Part shown: one piece after another, positions 23,781 to 32,656 of the stretch | Numbering within the stretch: position 1 is the first letter of the stretch | How the letters are laid out: each line of letters begins with the position of its first letter | Assembly: GCF_910593845.1 (NCBI RefSeq) | Contig: NZ_CAJVAS010000018.1 | Coordinates: 1 to 64,000 of the forward strand | From: Paenibacillus solanacearum | GTDB taxonomy: Bacteria > Bacillota > Bacilli > Paenibacillales > NBRC-103111 | Length of the DNA: 64,000 nt | Direction: 5' to 3' | Notes under the pieces: model-generated | The model's database searches: none | What the model saw: the letters and a program-made list of their open reading frames with translations, nothing else | Told to the model about the DNA's origin: nothing | Made by a program: the position numbers and the translations under genes

Positions 23781-24665
23781 TCATTTCGGTTTGGACACCG
23801 GAATGGAGCTGCCCATGTATTCCTCGAACGTCACGCCTTTTTTGGCGATGTCCTTGGCGATGTCTACGCCGACGTACCGCAGATGCCAAGGCTCGTACTG
23901 GTAGCCGGTAATCGCCTCTTTGCCTTTCGGGTAACGGATGATGAAGCCGTATTCCGGGGCGTGCTGATCAAGCCACTTCGCTTCCTTCGTATCGCCGAAG
24001 CAATCGGTCGCCGCGCATTTGCCGTTCGAGCCGGACACGTCGATGGCCAGTCCCGTCTCGTGCTCGCTGTGGCCCGGCTTTGCGCTGTATTTGTTCGCGG
24101 CTTCCTCGCCGTCTTTTTTAACATAGTTATTATATAGCGATGTTTGCGTTTCGTGAGAGCGGTAGGCGGATACGCCGGCAAGCGGCAGGCCGTCTTTCTT
24201 TGCGGCGGCAAACAGCTTCTCGAGTGCGGCGGCCGCTTCCTTGCGCATCTTGCGCTTCTCCAGGTGCTCCTTGAACGTAAAAGGAACGTCAGGCTCGACC
24301 AAGTCAGCCGGCTTGTAGTTATCCGGCAGCTTGTACGTTTTGTTCACCATCACCGCGTTATCGGCCGGATTGGCGACAACCTGAATGGCCGTATTGCCGC
24401 CTTTCGCACCGTTCGCGGGCTCCGCAGGCTGCGACGGCTTGCTCGCCGGCGTCTGCGAGGCTGTTCCGCCGCTTTTTCCAACATCGCTTCCCGGCTTGGA
24501 GTTATCCGCACCCGTGCCTGTGACAGGCGTTGTTGCGGCCGATTTGCTGGGGTCAGGAGCGGCCGTCTCGGGCGGCTTGGCCCCGCCGCATCCGGCTGCC
24601 AGCAAAAGCGCTCCGCTGACTACAGCCGCCGCGGCCAGCTTCCATGGTTGTTTCAAGTTGAGCAT
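23781..24665 (-). CDS. M15 (VanY-type) D-alanyl-D-alanine carboxypeptidase lipoprotein
   Basis: A 294-residue lipoprotein: signal peptide and lipobox ALLLAAGC near residue 24, a long Pro/Ser/Thr/Lys linker (about 30-85), then the M15B peptidase domain. Zinc ligands and catalytic residues are present: GVSAYRSHETQTSLYNNY, SEHETGLAIDVSG (His and Asp) and YEPWHLRYVG (His). It trims the terminal D-Ala from peptidoglycan stem peptides outside the cell. The length and tether fit secreted wall carboxypeptidases of Bacillales. Confidence 0.93.
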   Translation of the reverse strand: MLNLKQPWKLAAAAVVSGALLLAAGCGGAKPPETAAPDPSKSAATTPVTGTGADNSKPGSDVGKSGGTASQTPASKPSQPAEPANGAKGGNTAIQVVANPADNAVMVNKTYKLPDNYKPADLVEPDVPFTFKEHLEKRKMRKEAAAALEKLFAAAKKDGLPLAGVSAYRSHETQTSLYNNYVKKDGEEAANKYSAKPGHSEHETGLAIDVSGSNGKCAATDCFGDTKEAKWLDQHAPEYGFIIRYPKGKEAITGYQYEPWHLRYVGVDIAKDIAKKGVTFEEYMGSSIPVSKPK

Positions 24666-24850
24666 CGTATCATCCCTATCCTGTTGTTGTCTATTCTCAT
24701 TATACAGACGACGGTGAGGAGATGAAAGTTACGCACACTTACGAAAGCTAGGCAAAAGCCGTCTTCCAATCGCGAATCGCGTATTTCTCATTTGGGACGA
24801 GAAGCAATATAATGGAAATACCAACTGAACAGCCGGGAGGAACGAGCCGT

Positions 24851-26122
24851 ATGTCCGAAGCTCAGCGCAAGTTTGTACGCCTGTTTTTTATCGTGTTTGC
24901 CGTCTATGCGGCCTTGATCGCGCTTTACGTGTGCTTATTCCCGTCCGGTGGGGTGCCGTCCATGTACCGCGGCACGGCGGCGGACCCGGCCACGTACTTA
25001 TCCGCGGAGCAACTGCAGCACAGCCGGACGCTCACGGCGGCGCGCAACTGGATTTTTTTCGTCAGCTATCCGTGGGAGTGGGCGGTTTACCTGGTGCTGC
25101 TGCTGACCGGCTTGGCCGGACGGTGGCAGGAACGGCTGGAGCGGAATATTCGTCCGGCGGCGCTGCGGTTTCCGCTATATGTGCTGCTGATCAACCTTGC
25201 TGTATTTATCGCCTTCCTGCCGCTGCGCATTGCCAGCTATTCGCTATCGAGAAGCTATGGCTTGTCGACGCAAACGATCGGGAGCTGGCTGCGGGACAAG
25301 GCGGTCAGCTTCGGGGTCAATTACTTGATTATGATGCTTGTGGCGGCGATTGCCTTCTGGTTCATTCGCCGAGGAGGCCGCTGGTGGGTGAAGCTGTGGC
25401 TGCTGTCGGTGCCGTTTACCTTGTTCATGACCTATATTCAGCCTGTCGTGATCGATCCGCTGTACAACGAGTTTACGAGACTGTCCGACCCGAAGCTGGA
25501 GCGGCACATACTGGATTTGGCCGCCAAAGCCGACATTCCGGCAGATCGGGTGTACGAAGTGGATATGTCGCAAAAAACGAATGAGCTCAACGCTTACGTG
25601 AACGGCATCGGGTCGAGTCTGCGGATCGTGCTGTGGGATACGACGCTGCGCCAGTTGACGGAACCGGAAATTTTACTCATCATGGCGCATGAGATGGGGC
25701 ACTATGTGATGCATCATCTGGAATGGAGCACGGCAGGGGCGGTTGCTTCTTCGTTCTTCCTGATGTGGATCGGAAGCTGGATTTACGGAGTGGTGCAGAG
25801 GCGATGGGGGCGAAGCATGGGGATCGCGCATACCGGCAGCATGGCCGGGTTTCCGCTGGTGCTGCTGATTTTATCCGTGCTTACGTTCGTTTCGCTGCCC
25901 GCGGCCAATGCGGTGTCCAGGCAAGCGGAGCATGCGGCGGACATGTATGCCTTCGAGCTGATCGGCAACAGCGACAGCGCCGTGACGATGTATCAGAAGC
26001 TGGCTGTTTCCTCGCTGAGCGACGCGAATCCGTCGCTGCTGGTCAAGGTGTTCCGCTCGACGCATCCCAGCATCATGGAGAGGATTATCGATGCGCAATC
26101 GTACCGATCTGGCAGACAATAA
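24851..26122 (+). CDS. M48-family (Ste24/CAAX protease 1-like) membrane metalloprotease
   Basis: A 423-residue membrane protease. An N-terminal multi-helix region (about 10-190, five hydrophobic segments) of the CAAX-peptidase N-domain type is followed by the catalytic domain with LIMAHEMGHYVMHH (HExxH zinc motif) and third ligand Glu in SRQAEHAADMYAFEL. In bacteria such enzymes take part in membrane-protein quality control. ATG at 24851 follows GGGAGGAACG; 13 upstream codons lack a site. The gene overlaps the following hydrolase by 32 bases. Confidence 0.9.
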   Translation: MSEAQRKFVRLFFIVFAVYAALIALYVCLFPSGGVPSMYRGTAADPATYLSAEQLQHSRTLTAARNWIFFVSYPWEWAVYLVLLLTGLAGRWQERLERNIRPAALRFPLYVLLINLAVFIAFLPLRIASYSLSRSYGLSTQTIGSWLRDKAVSFGVNYLIMMLVAAIAFWFIRRGGRWWVKLWLLSVPFTLFMTYIQPVVIDPLYNEFTRLSDPKLERHILDLAAKADIPADRVYEVDMSQKTNELNAYVNGIGSSLRIVLWDTTLRQLTEPEILLIMAHEMGHYVMHHLEWSTAGAVASSFFLMWIGSWIYGVVQRRWGRSMGIAHTGSMAGFPLVLLILSVLTFVSLPAANAVSRQAEHAADMYAFELIGNSDSAVTMYQKLAVSSLSDANPSLLVKVFRSTHPSIMERIIDAQSYRSGRQ

Positions 26123-26792
26123 AATAAACTTGTACTTCCTGGCCGGCGTTGCGACAGCTCCGACGTTCATGGAAGACTTCGGCAGGGAACTCGCAGACCG
26201 CCTGCGCGAGAGCGGGCGGGACGTTGCGCATGCGGAGCTGCTGTTCCCTTACGGGGATTGGAGCCGCAAGCTGCTGCATCAACTGCTCGAGATGCGCAAC
26301 GACTTGTATCCGCTGCGTCCGGCGAAGCTGGCGCCGATCGGGGGCCGGCTGGCGGCGGAGAAGGTAGCCGCTTCGTACGCCGGCGGCCTGGCCCTGCTGA
26401 TCGGGCACAGCGGAGGGGGCGTTGCCGCGGTGCAGGCCGCCGAGCTGCTGAGCCGGGCCGGCACGGTTGAGGAGCCGCTGCTCCGAGTCGTACAGATCGG
26501 CTCGCCCAAGTGTCCCGTGCCGGCCGCGCTGAGGGAGCGAACGCTGTACATTCGCTCGAAGCGCGATCCCGCTTCGCTGCTCGGAAGCTGGGGGGGCATC
26601 GAACGCGGAACGTTCGGCCAACCGTGGTGGAACGCGCGCAAGCATGCGCCGTCCGGTCAAGACTGGCTGCCGATTATCGGCAAGCACGCCGACTACTTCC
26701 GGCGAAAGCCGCCTTATGTGAGCATGGAGGGCGTCTCCAATCTGGAGCTGACCGTCAGCCGCATATGGCGCTGGCTGCATGAGCGGGCATGA
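26091..26792 (+). CDS. Alpha/beta-hydrolase-like protein
   Basis: A 233-residue cytosolic protein with an alpha/beta-hydrolase nucleophile elbow LIGHSGGGVAAVQAAELL (Ser about residue 106), preceded by a typical first strand INLYFLAGVATAPTFMEDF. A candidate acid residue lies in SKRDPASLL and a His in IIGKHADYF. Starts inside the protease gene (32-base overlap) with GGAGAGGA upstream, so the two are coexpressed. Substrate unknown; lipase/esterase-type activity is possible. Confidence 0.75.
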   Translation: MRNRTDLADNKINLYFLAGVATAPTFMEDFGRELADRLRESGRDVAHAELLFPYGDWSRKLLHQLLEMRNDLYPLRPAKLAPIGGRLAAEKVAASYAGGLALLIGHSGGGVAAVQAAELLSRAGTVEEPLLRVVQIGSPKCPVPAALRERTLYIRSKRDPASLLGSWGGIERGTFGQPWWNARKHAPSGQDWLPIIGKHADYFRRKPPYVSMEGVSNLELTVSRIWRWLHERA

Positions 26793-27132
26793 GGAGGGCT
26801 TTCGTATTACCCTTGTTGCCGTCACGCTTGTCATTCTCACAGCCGGAGACGCCGGAATCCATCGTTTGCACCCATGGCCCGTTGCGCTTCGCGGCGGTCT
26901 CGCAGCCATATTCCTGCTGACCGGCTCCGTCCACTTCGCGTACATTCGAACGGAGCTTATCCGTATGGTTCCCCCCATCATGCTATATCCGGACTTGATC
27001 GTGACGATCACCGGTGCGCTGGAATGGGCCGGAGCGATAGGGTTATTATGGCGCCTCACCATTCTATGGGCAGCCGGCGGGCTCTCGCTGCTGCTGATCG
27101 TCATGTTTCCCGCCAATGTATACATCGCCTGA
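26779..27132 (+). pseudogene. DoxX-like membrane protein, apparently frameshifted at its 3' end
   Basis: The 117 visible residues contain about four hydrophobic helices and the DoxX-family motif VMFPANVYIA, at which a TGA stop occurs. In the -1/+2 frame directly after (from about 27132) the sequence reads LNGLATSPEGALLPRTLMQILL, which is what DoxX-like proteins normally have after PAN(V/I)xxA(L/V)N. One base appears missing at 27130-27133. So this is either a pseudogene, a truncated gene or a sequencing error. It overlaps the hydrolase by 14 bases. DoxX-like proteins sit in quinone/thiol redox complexes; role here unknown. Confidence 0.55.
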
Positions 27133-27248
27133 ATGGCCTGGCGACGAGTCCGGAGGGCGCATTGCTTCCCCGAACCCTTATGCAAATTCTCCTCAAAACG
27201 ATAACGGCTTGCAGCAAAAAGGCCCAGCTCATCGCCGGACCGTGTATA

Positions 27249-28562
27249 TTACGCTTCCTTGTCGGAATAAAGGCAGTACCCGTTCTTTCCCTCGGTTTTC
27301 ACCCGATACATCGCGGTATCCGCATGCATCAACAGCGTGTCTGCGTCGGTGCCGTGAATCGGGTACATCGCAATCCCGATGCTCGGCGTTACGTCCAGTT
27401 GCACAGCGCCGAACGCCACCGGTTGACATAGCGAATCGATCAGCCTTCCGGCTGCCGCTGCTACAGCTTCCTCCTCCTGCACTTCCGTCAGCAGCACCGT
27501 AAATTCATCGCCGCCCATTCGCGCGGCCATGCACCCGCTTACGGCCTCCGCTTTCAGCCGTTCGGCTACCGATTCCAGCACCCGGTCGCCGGCCGCATGG
27601 CCGTAGCTGTCGTTGATCTGCTTGAAGTTGTCCAAATCGATAAGCAGCACGGCAAGCTTGGACCGGTTCGCAGAGGCGTTCTCGATGGACAGCCGGATCG
27701 ATTCATTGAAGCGCCGGCGGTTGGGCAGGCCTGTCAACGTATCGTGATAGGCCAAATAATGAATTGTAGCCTCCGCTTCTTTCTGCTTCGTAATGTCTTT
27801 GGCGATGCAGTAGACGCCGACGACTTCCTCGTCGATTACAATCGGCAGCATGATGTTTTGCAGATGAAGCCGGGAGCCGTTCTTGTGCAGGACGCTCGTC
27901 TCGATCGATTGCGGCTGGCACTGCAGCTTCGTATCGATGAACCGCTGGCGTACCTTGTCTCCGTCTTCGATTTGCACAACATCCATGACCTGTTTACCGA
28001 TCAGCTCCTGGGGATGATAGCCCGAGATGCGGCGCAGCGAATCGTTGGCGCTCGTCAATTCGCCGTTCAGGCCGAGGGAGAAGACGATATCCGGATTTTG
28101 CTCGAATAGCGACTTGTACCGCTGTTCGCTCATTTTCAGCGCGAGCTCGGCCTGCTTGCGGACAGTAATGTTCCGGATGATGCAGCAGTAGGCGACAGCT
28201 TGGCCGCTCTGGTTCCGGATCGGCATGACCGATTCGCTCGCCGGGAAGAGAGAGCCGTCTTTGCGCTGCCGCAGCGTCTCAGTAGCGGTCACGGTATAGC
28301 CGAGCGCCTCCAGCTGGCTCGTGAACACCGGCCACAGCGATGGGGGGACGACCGGATTCGGCCGCCCGATAATATCCTGCGTCGACCAGCCGAACAATTC
28401 AACGAATGTAAGGTTAATGTAGCTGACGAGATGGCGCAAGTCGCAAACGATAAAAGCGACCGTTGCATTGTTGGTCAGTGCTTCCACCATGCCCAAAGCC
28501 AACTGCAAATCGTTCTCCAGGCCGGGCGGCAAGTTTGAACCGGGCGGTATGAACAAACGCAT
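27249..28562 (-). CDS. PAS-PAS-GGDEF diguanylate cyclase
   Basis: A 437-residue cytoplasmic protein. PAS domain 1 about 15-140 (FIVCDLRHLVSYINLTFVEL), PAS domain 2 about 150-265 (RYKSLFEQNPDIVFSLGLNG), then a GGDEF domain about 275-435. All catalytic marks are intact: LLIDLDNFKQINDSYGHAAG and ARMGGDEFTVLL. No RxxD inhibitory site is seen five residues before GGDEF (MAARMGGDEF). It makes c-di-GMP from GTP. Start is uncertain: ATG at 28562 is only one base from GGAGGA, so the TTG two codons later may be used; the frame is open to TTG 28616. Ligand of the PAS domains unknown. Confidence 0.9.
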   Translation of the reverse strand: MRLFIPPGSNLPPGLENDLQLALGMVEALTNNATVAFIVCDLRHLVSYINLTFVELFGWSTQDIIGRPNPVVPPSLWPVFTSQLEALGYTVTATETLRQRKDGSLFPASESVMPIRNQSGQAVAYCCIIRNITVRKQAELALKMSEQRYKSLFEQNPDIVFSLGLNGELTSANDSLRRISGYHPQELIGKQVMDVVQIEDGDKVRQRFIDTKLQCQPQSIETSVLHKNGSRLHLQNIMLPIVIDEEVVGVYCIAKDITKQKEAEATIHYLAYHDTLTGLPNRRRFNESIRLSIENASANRSKLAVLLIDLDNFKQINDSYGHAAGDRVLESVAERLKAEAVSGCMAARMGGDEFTVLLTEVQEEEAVAAAAGRLIDSLCQPVAFGAVQLDVTPSIGIAMYPIHGTDADTLLMHADTAMYRVKTEGKNGYCLYSDKEA

Positions 28563-28750
28563 TCCTCCAGCGAAGCTTGAATTGGACAACAGAGGATCGG
28601 CGGCATGCGGCCGCAAGGAACACTTCGATCAAGTCCGTTTCGATTATACTATATTAGTTTTGCCGAACGGACAACATTTTTTGCTCCATATGCAGTCCTT
28701 GTTCCGGATTGCCCGGCAAGCGCCGCCCGGGCGAACAGACGGAGCTGCGC

Positions 28751-29791
28751 TTACCAGTCGGCGAATTGCGCCTCCAGCGTCTCCCATTGCTCCGTCAGCC
28801 AGATCAATTCCTGCGAAAAACGTTTCGGCGGCGCGTCCTTGAATTGGACTGCGCCTTGAAGCCACCAGTGCGCTTCCCTGCACCAGAGCAGCTGAAATGC
28901 CAGCGTCAGCCGGTTATAAGGGAAGATGCGATGCTCCCGGTAACCGTCAAGAAACGCCTCTGCGGCATAGGTGCGCAGCTCTCCTGCCTCCGTATCCAGC
29001 GCTGCGGATAGCAGCACGCGGGCGACATCGATTTCCGGATAGCCGAAGGTTACGGTATCGAAATCGATCAGGCCCGTTACCTGATCCTCATCGAACAAAA
29101 TGTTGTCGACCCAATAATCCCAATGCGCCCATCCGGGCTTGAGGCCGTCGAACACCGACAGATCGATGCCGGACAAGATGCGGCCTTGCTTCTCCATCGC
29201 TGCGAGCAGGCGCGCGTCAAGCGCCGGCAGCCGCTGCGCCGCTTCCATATTGCTGCGCCACTCCGCTTGCATCGCCGCGAGGGAGGGCCACCAGCCTCGG
29301 GATGCTTCGGCTCCGGTTCCGGCGCGCGGCAAGCTGCGGTCAAGCTGGCGATGCATCAGGCCGGTCGCCTGGCCGAGCCGGTACATGCGCAGCGGGTCTA
29401 CCGTACCGGCCTTCGCCGTCCGCCCCGCGGCGCACTGCATGGCAACGTAGAAATGTCCCTCCGGCGTCAGGTGAACCGGTTTGCCGTCAGCGGCGGCTTT
29501 GACAGCGGGGCAGGGGACGCCGTTGTTGTGCAAATCGTGCTGCGCCTTCAGCGAGCGTTCGATTTTCTCGTATCGCGCGGCGTCGATCAGCGAATAGCGT
29601 TTCGGGTGGTAGCATTTCAGGAACAAATCGCCGGCGTCTGTATGCACCGTCCACTTCCGATTATGCAAGCCCAAAAAGTTCGGTGTATATCCAGCAATTC
29701 GAACGTCCAAGGTGCGCGCCGCATGTGCGAATACCGACGCTCTTACCGCTGGATCGTCTGTCACACGGACTTCTTCTGACGTCACTGTCAT
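28751..29791 (-). CDS. CotS-family spore-coat kinase-like protein
   Basis: A 346-residue protein of the aminoglycoside-phosphotransferase fold, closest in style to CotS/YsxE/YutH proteins of Bacillales spores. Visible: GDLFLKCYHPKRY (ATP-lysine region), catalytic loop HWDYWVDNILFD (HxDxxxxN kept, the usual Gly after His is Trp) and IDFDTVTFGYPEIDVARVL (metal Asp). C-terminal helical domain rich in Trp. Translation start overlaps the stop of a small upstream gene (ATGA). Substrate is not known for the family. Confidence 0.8.
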   Translation of the reverse strand: MTVTSEEVRVTDDPAVRASVFAHAARTLDVRIAGYTPNFLGLHNRKWTVHTDAGDLFLKCYHPKRYSLIDAARYEKIERSLKAQHDLHNNGVPCPAVKAAADGKPVHLTPEGHFYVAMQCAAGRTAKAGTVDPLRMYRLGQATGLMHRQLDRSLPRAGTGAEASRGWWPSLAAMQAEWRSNMEAAQRLPALDARLLAAMEKQGRILSGIDLSVFDGLKPGWAHWDYWVDNILFDEDQVTGLIDFDTVTFGYPEIDVARVLLSAALDTEAGELRTYAAEAFLDGYREHRIFPYNRLTLAFQLLWCREAHWWLQGAVQFKDAPPKRFSQELIWLTEQWETLEAQFADW

Positions 29792-29982
29792 AGGCGATCC
29801 CGCCTTTGCCCGGTCTGCTGCGGGTTTGCGACCGGCTCGCGATGCGGTGCCGCAGGTGTGCTCTTGCGCAGAGGCTCGGTGCGTTTCCGTGAATACTCGA
29901 CGTAATATGGATGCGCAACGATACGGCCGACTGCGTGTTCACGGCAAGCCGTTTCATCGATTGCGCTGTGCGTTTGTTTCAT
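29788..29982 (-). CDS. Small hypothetical protein coupled to the CotS-like gene
   Basis: A 64-residue frame (MKQTHSAIDETACREHAVGR, then IVAHPYYVEYSRKR and a basic Pro/Gln tail) whose TGA overlaps the ATG of the CotS-like gene by 4 bases, the arrangement of coupled genes. AGGATGG lies about 9 bases before the ATG at 29982. I do not recognise the family. It may be a spore component because of its partner (inference). Confidence 0.5.
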   Translation of the reverse strand: MKQTHSAIDETACREHAVGRIVAHPYYVEYSRKRTEPLRKSTPAAPHREPVANPQQTGQRRDRL

Positions 29983-30260
29983 TATGCACACCATCCTGTT
30001 CGAAAATCATCATTCCAAGAGCAGACGCTCTACGATGAAAAATATATCGAATGTATGTTCGTAAGTCAATCCGGGAAATTCGCGTTTTGCAGATTCGCGC
30101 TCCGCCGCGGGAAGTTACAGCATATGGAAACAAGGCGTTTTCTGAAAATAACGTTCTTTAGTTTTCTTGTCCTTGCTCGCGATTTCTGCCTTTTTTCCCC
30201 ATGAACGGAATCTGCACACTGACACAAAGCTGCTTTAATAAACGGCACAGCTTTGCTTAA
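29983..30260. other. Intergenic region, no gene supported
   Basis: About 280 bases between the small CotS-linked gene and the terminator of the DUF4037 gene. Short open frames on both strands lack ribosome-binding sites. No promoter stands out. Confidence 0.35.
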
Positions 30261-30306
30261 ATATAAAACGCAAGACAAAACTTGAATTACAGTTTTGTCT
30301 CGCGTT
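30261..30306 (-). terminator. Rho-independent terminator of the DUF4037 gene
   Basis: Read on the minus strand, AACGC-AGACAAAACT pairs with AGTTTTGTCT-GCGTT (one A/C mismatch) and is followed by TTTATATTT. It starts 44 bases after the stop at 30350. Confidence 0.8.
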
Positions 30307-30349
30307 ATCGCAGGAGTCTAATCATGGACATTCAACTCTCCGTCGTAAT

Positions 30350-31417
30350 TTACAGCAAGCGATCAAAGAAAGCGCGAAGCGGGTTTGACTCGCCAGATGG
30401 TGACTGGAAACGTTCCTGGATAGCGCGGAAATCAGTGTTGTCACTGATCTGGTCGATGCCGCCGAACCTGAAGGCAGCAAGCTTGTGCAGCGATGAATCC
30501 TCTATATTAGCAACTAACGCTTCAGAAAAACGATTACCGCCAATTACCGAAAACGGTCGATCGAAGAAGCGAGTTACCTTCACTTCAATTGATTCGGTCA
30601 ATTGAAGTTCGTTATGCATCCGGGCGACGATCTGATAGGTAGCCGATAGTGCTTGCTCTCGCTCTCGCCACTCTTTTGCGTTTTGTGCTGCTTCCAGATA
30701 AGGTAATAACTCATTTGCACAAGCCAGCTGCCTGAAGGCGGTGCCGAACCATTTGGGGTAAGGGGCGTAACGCCGTTCGATTAGAAAACAAAGACTCATG
30801 ACGTCTCTAATGAGTCGAGATGCAATAAGAGCCGCTCCCAGTTCATCTCCCACAAAGCCTGCTCTGGGCATAAGATGCTCCTCCTGTCCGATACGGTTCC
30901 AAACCGATGCCATCAGAAAAAGCCATACATCCTGCGGATAAAAGCGCAGTTGCTCGCGAATGAGTGTCAGCTCGCCGAAATCATCCCGGTAGACGGCTCC
31001 GCCTGTAAGTTCTGCCAAGGTCTGAGAAGGGACAGTCAGCCAGTCGAGCAGTTCTAATCCATCGAACAATCTGGCGGGTGAGAGCCCTAATCGGCGGCCG
31101 TAATAAGCGGGAACGGTGGTAACAATCGATTGATCGACATGAAGCGGAAAACCATGAAACGAGGCAGGGGCTGCCCTATGGAGGGCCGCAAATATGGCTT
31201 CACGCTGAGAAACGTCGGCTTCACGAATGAATATCATCACACGTGGTCCCCAGTCATGGTCGCGCGACATGGGTGTATCGAAACCTAGAACCTCGCTACC
31301 CGGGCCGACAAGCGCTGATGCAAACGATAATGTGGGTACGATAGACGAAAGACGAGGCACGACATAATTATCATGAAAACTTTGGCTTAACTGAACTCCG
31401 GTGATATGATCGCTCAC
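30350..31417 (-). CDS. DUF4037-family nucleotidyltransferase-like protein
   Basis: A 355-residue cytosolic protein. N-terminal segment ALVGPGSEVLGFDTPMSRDH then DWGPRV has the GS-x10-D-x-D/DW pattern of nucleotidyltransferase-fold proteins grouped as DUF4037. The C-terminal half is helical (RLIRDVMSLCFLIERRY, PKWFGTAFRQL), typical of substrate or base recognition in such enzymes. Related proteins are sometimes adjacent to antibiotic-modifying genes, not here. Substrate unknown. Single-gene transcript. Confidence 0.8.
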   Translation of the reverse strand: MSDHITGVQLSQSFHDNYVVPRLSSIVPTLSFASALVGPGSEVLGFDTPMSRDHDWGPRVMIFIREADVSQREAIFAALHRAAPASFHGFPLHVDQSIVTTVPAYYGRRLGLSPARLFDGLELLDWLTVPSQTLAELTGGAVYRDDFGELTLIREQLRFYPQDVWLFLMASVWNRIGQEEHLMPRAGFVGDELGAALIASRLIRDVMSLCFLIERRYAPYPKWFGTAFRQLACANELLPYLEAAQNAKEWREREQALSATYQIVARMHNELQLTESIEVKVTRFFDRPFSVIGGNRFSEALVANIEDSSLHKLAAFRFGGIDQISDNTDFRAIQERFQSPSGESNPLRAFFDRLL

Positions 31418-31685
31418 GAATTGAAACTCCTTTCACCAAGTGGTTACAGCAAATGAAGACTCAGAATAGGTCTATCTGGGTCGTCTTCGTGCGGCACAAG
31501 AGAAGCCCGTAATAGCCGTAATATGCGATGGGAAAAACAGAACGGCCACAAGGGCCAGCGCGTCCGGAAGATGCCGGGCTAGCTCTTGCGGCCGTTGATC
31601 AGTGCCGCCACTGCGCCGGGGAACGGAGCAGGTATATCCGCTTTTCCCGCCAGCCAGCGCGTAGGCCGGAGACCAGAAGGAGGCG

Positions 31686-32420
31686 TCAATCGAGCCGGAA
31701 TCCTTGCGCATCGAGGAACGAGCGCATATGCGCCCGTACCGGCTTGCGGTATTTATCGGCGATGCTCCGCGACCAGTTCGTCACGGCCTTGCCGCCGGCG
31801 CGCGTCTGATAGTATTCGCTCATCACTTCATCATAAGCCTGAACGCCTGCCGCTGCCTGCTCCGGCTTGTACGTGTTCTCATGCACGACCGCCTGCTTCG
31901 GCAGGCGCGGTCGCGGCGACGGCGCTTGATCCGGCACGCCGATCGTCAGGCCGAACACCGGATAAACGAGCTCCGGCAGCCGAAGCAGCCGGCTGACGCT
32001 ATCGATCTCGTTGCGGATCGAGCCGATATAGCATACGCCGAGGCCCATCGATTCCGCGGCTACCGCCGCATTTTGCGCGGCCAAGGCGGCGTCGACGGTT
32101 GCGACGATAAAGCTCTCCGTATTTTGATGGAACGTCTCGCCCTGCTGCTCCGTCGCCTGCCGGATCCGATGAAGATCGGCGCAAAAAACGAGAAACAAGC
32201 CGGACTGCTCCACGTACGCCTGCGAGCCGGCAAGCCGCGCCAGCTCCAACCGGATCGCAGGCTCGGTTACGGCAATGATGCTATAGGCTTGAACGTTGCT
32301 CGAGGTCGAGGCGGCCTGGGCCGACGTCACGATGGCGTCGATCTGCTCCGGCGACAGCGCTTGCGATGTAAACTTACGGATCGACCGGTGGCTTTTCAAT
32401 AAATCGATAACCGGATTCAT
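31686..32420 (-). CDS. NADPH-dependent FMN nitroreductase (NfsA/NfrA type)
   Basis: A 244-residue flavoprotein. HRSIRKFTSQ (FMN-binding start), AASTSSNVQAYSIIAVTEP, QNAAVAAESMGLGVCYIGSI and FGLTIGVPDQAPSPRPRLP are the hallmarks of the NfsA/NfrA group, which reduce nitroaromatics, quinones or disulfides with NADPH. Length fits the family. It lies downstream of the dioxygenase-family gene on the same strand with a 236-base gap, so cotranscription is possible but not evident. Confidence 0.9.
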   Translation of the reverse strand: MNPVIDLLKSHRSIRKFTSQALSPEQIDAIVTSAQAASTSSNVQAYSIIAVTEPAIRLELARLAGSQAYVEQSGLFLVFCADLHRIRQATEQQGETFHQNTESFIVATVDAALAAQNAAVAAESMGLGVCYIGSIRNEIDSVSRLLRLPELVYPVFGLTIGVPDQAPSPRPRLPKQAVVHENTYKPEQAAAGVQAYDEVMSEYYQTRAGGKAVTNWSRSIADKYRKPVRAHMRSFLDAQGFRLD

Positions 32421-32656
32421 GGACTCGCAGCACCTCCGTTGTATTGGCCGCCATGGCGCAGAACCTGCATATTCGGGCTCCGCGATTGCGGCAAATGCGT
32501 TGCAAGTCCGATATTATCGGATTGCCCCGGAGGAGTCAAACCTGCCGGCAAGAGTGTGTCCTGCGCGGCGGGCATAGTGGCGGCGAAGCCGCGCCGTCCT
32601 GCGAAACAGCCGCTCCCCATGCGCGAGCGCTGCGCCGGCAGGCTCGGAGCCAGTTA

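Noticed and set aside
30282..30605. Plus-strand frame of 107 codons
   Set aside because: Begins inside the terminator hairpin and overlaps the DUF4037 gene antisense.
31472..31711. Small minus-strand frame downstream of the nitroreductase
   Set aside because: Overlaps the end of the nitroreductase gene in another frame and has no convincing ribosome-binding site or recognisable sequence.
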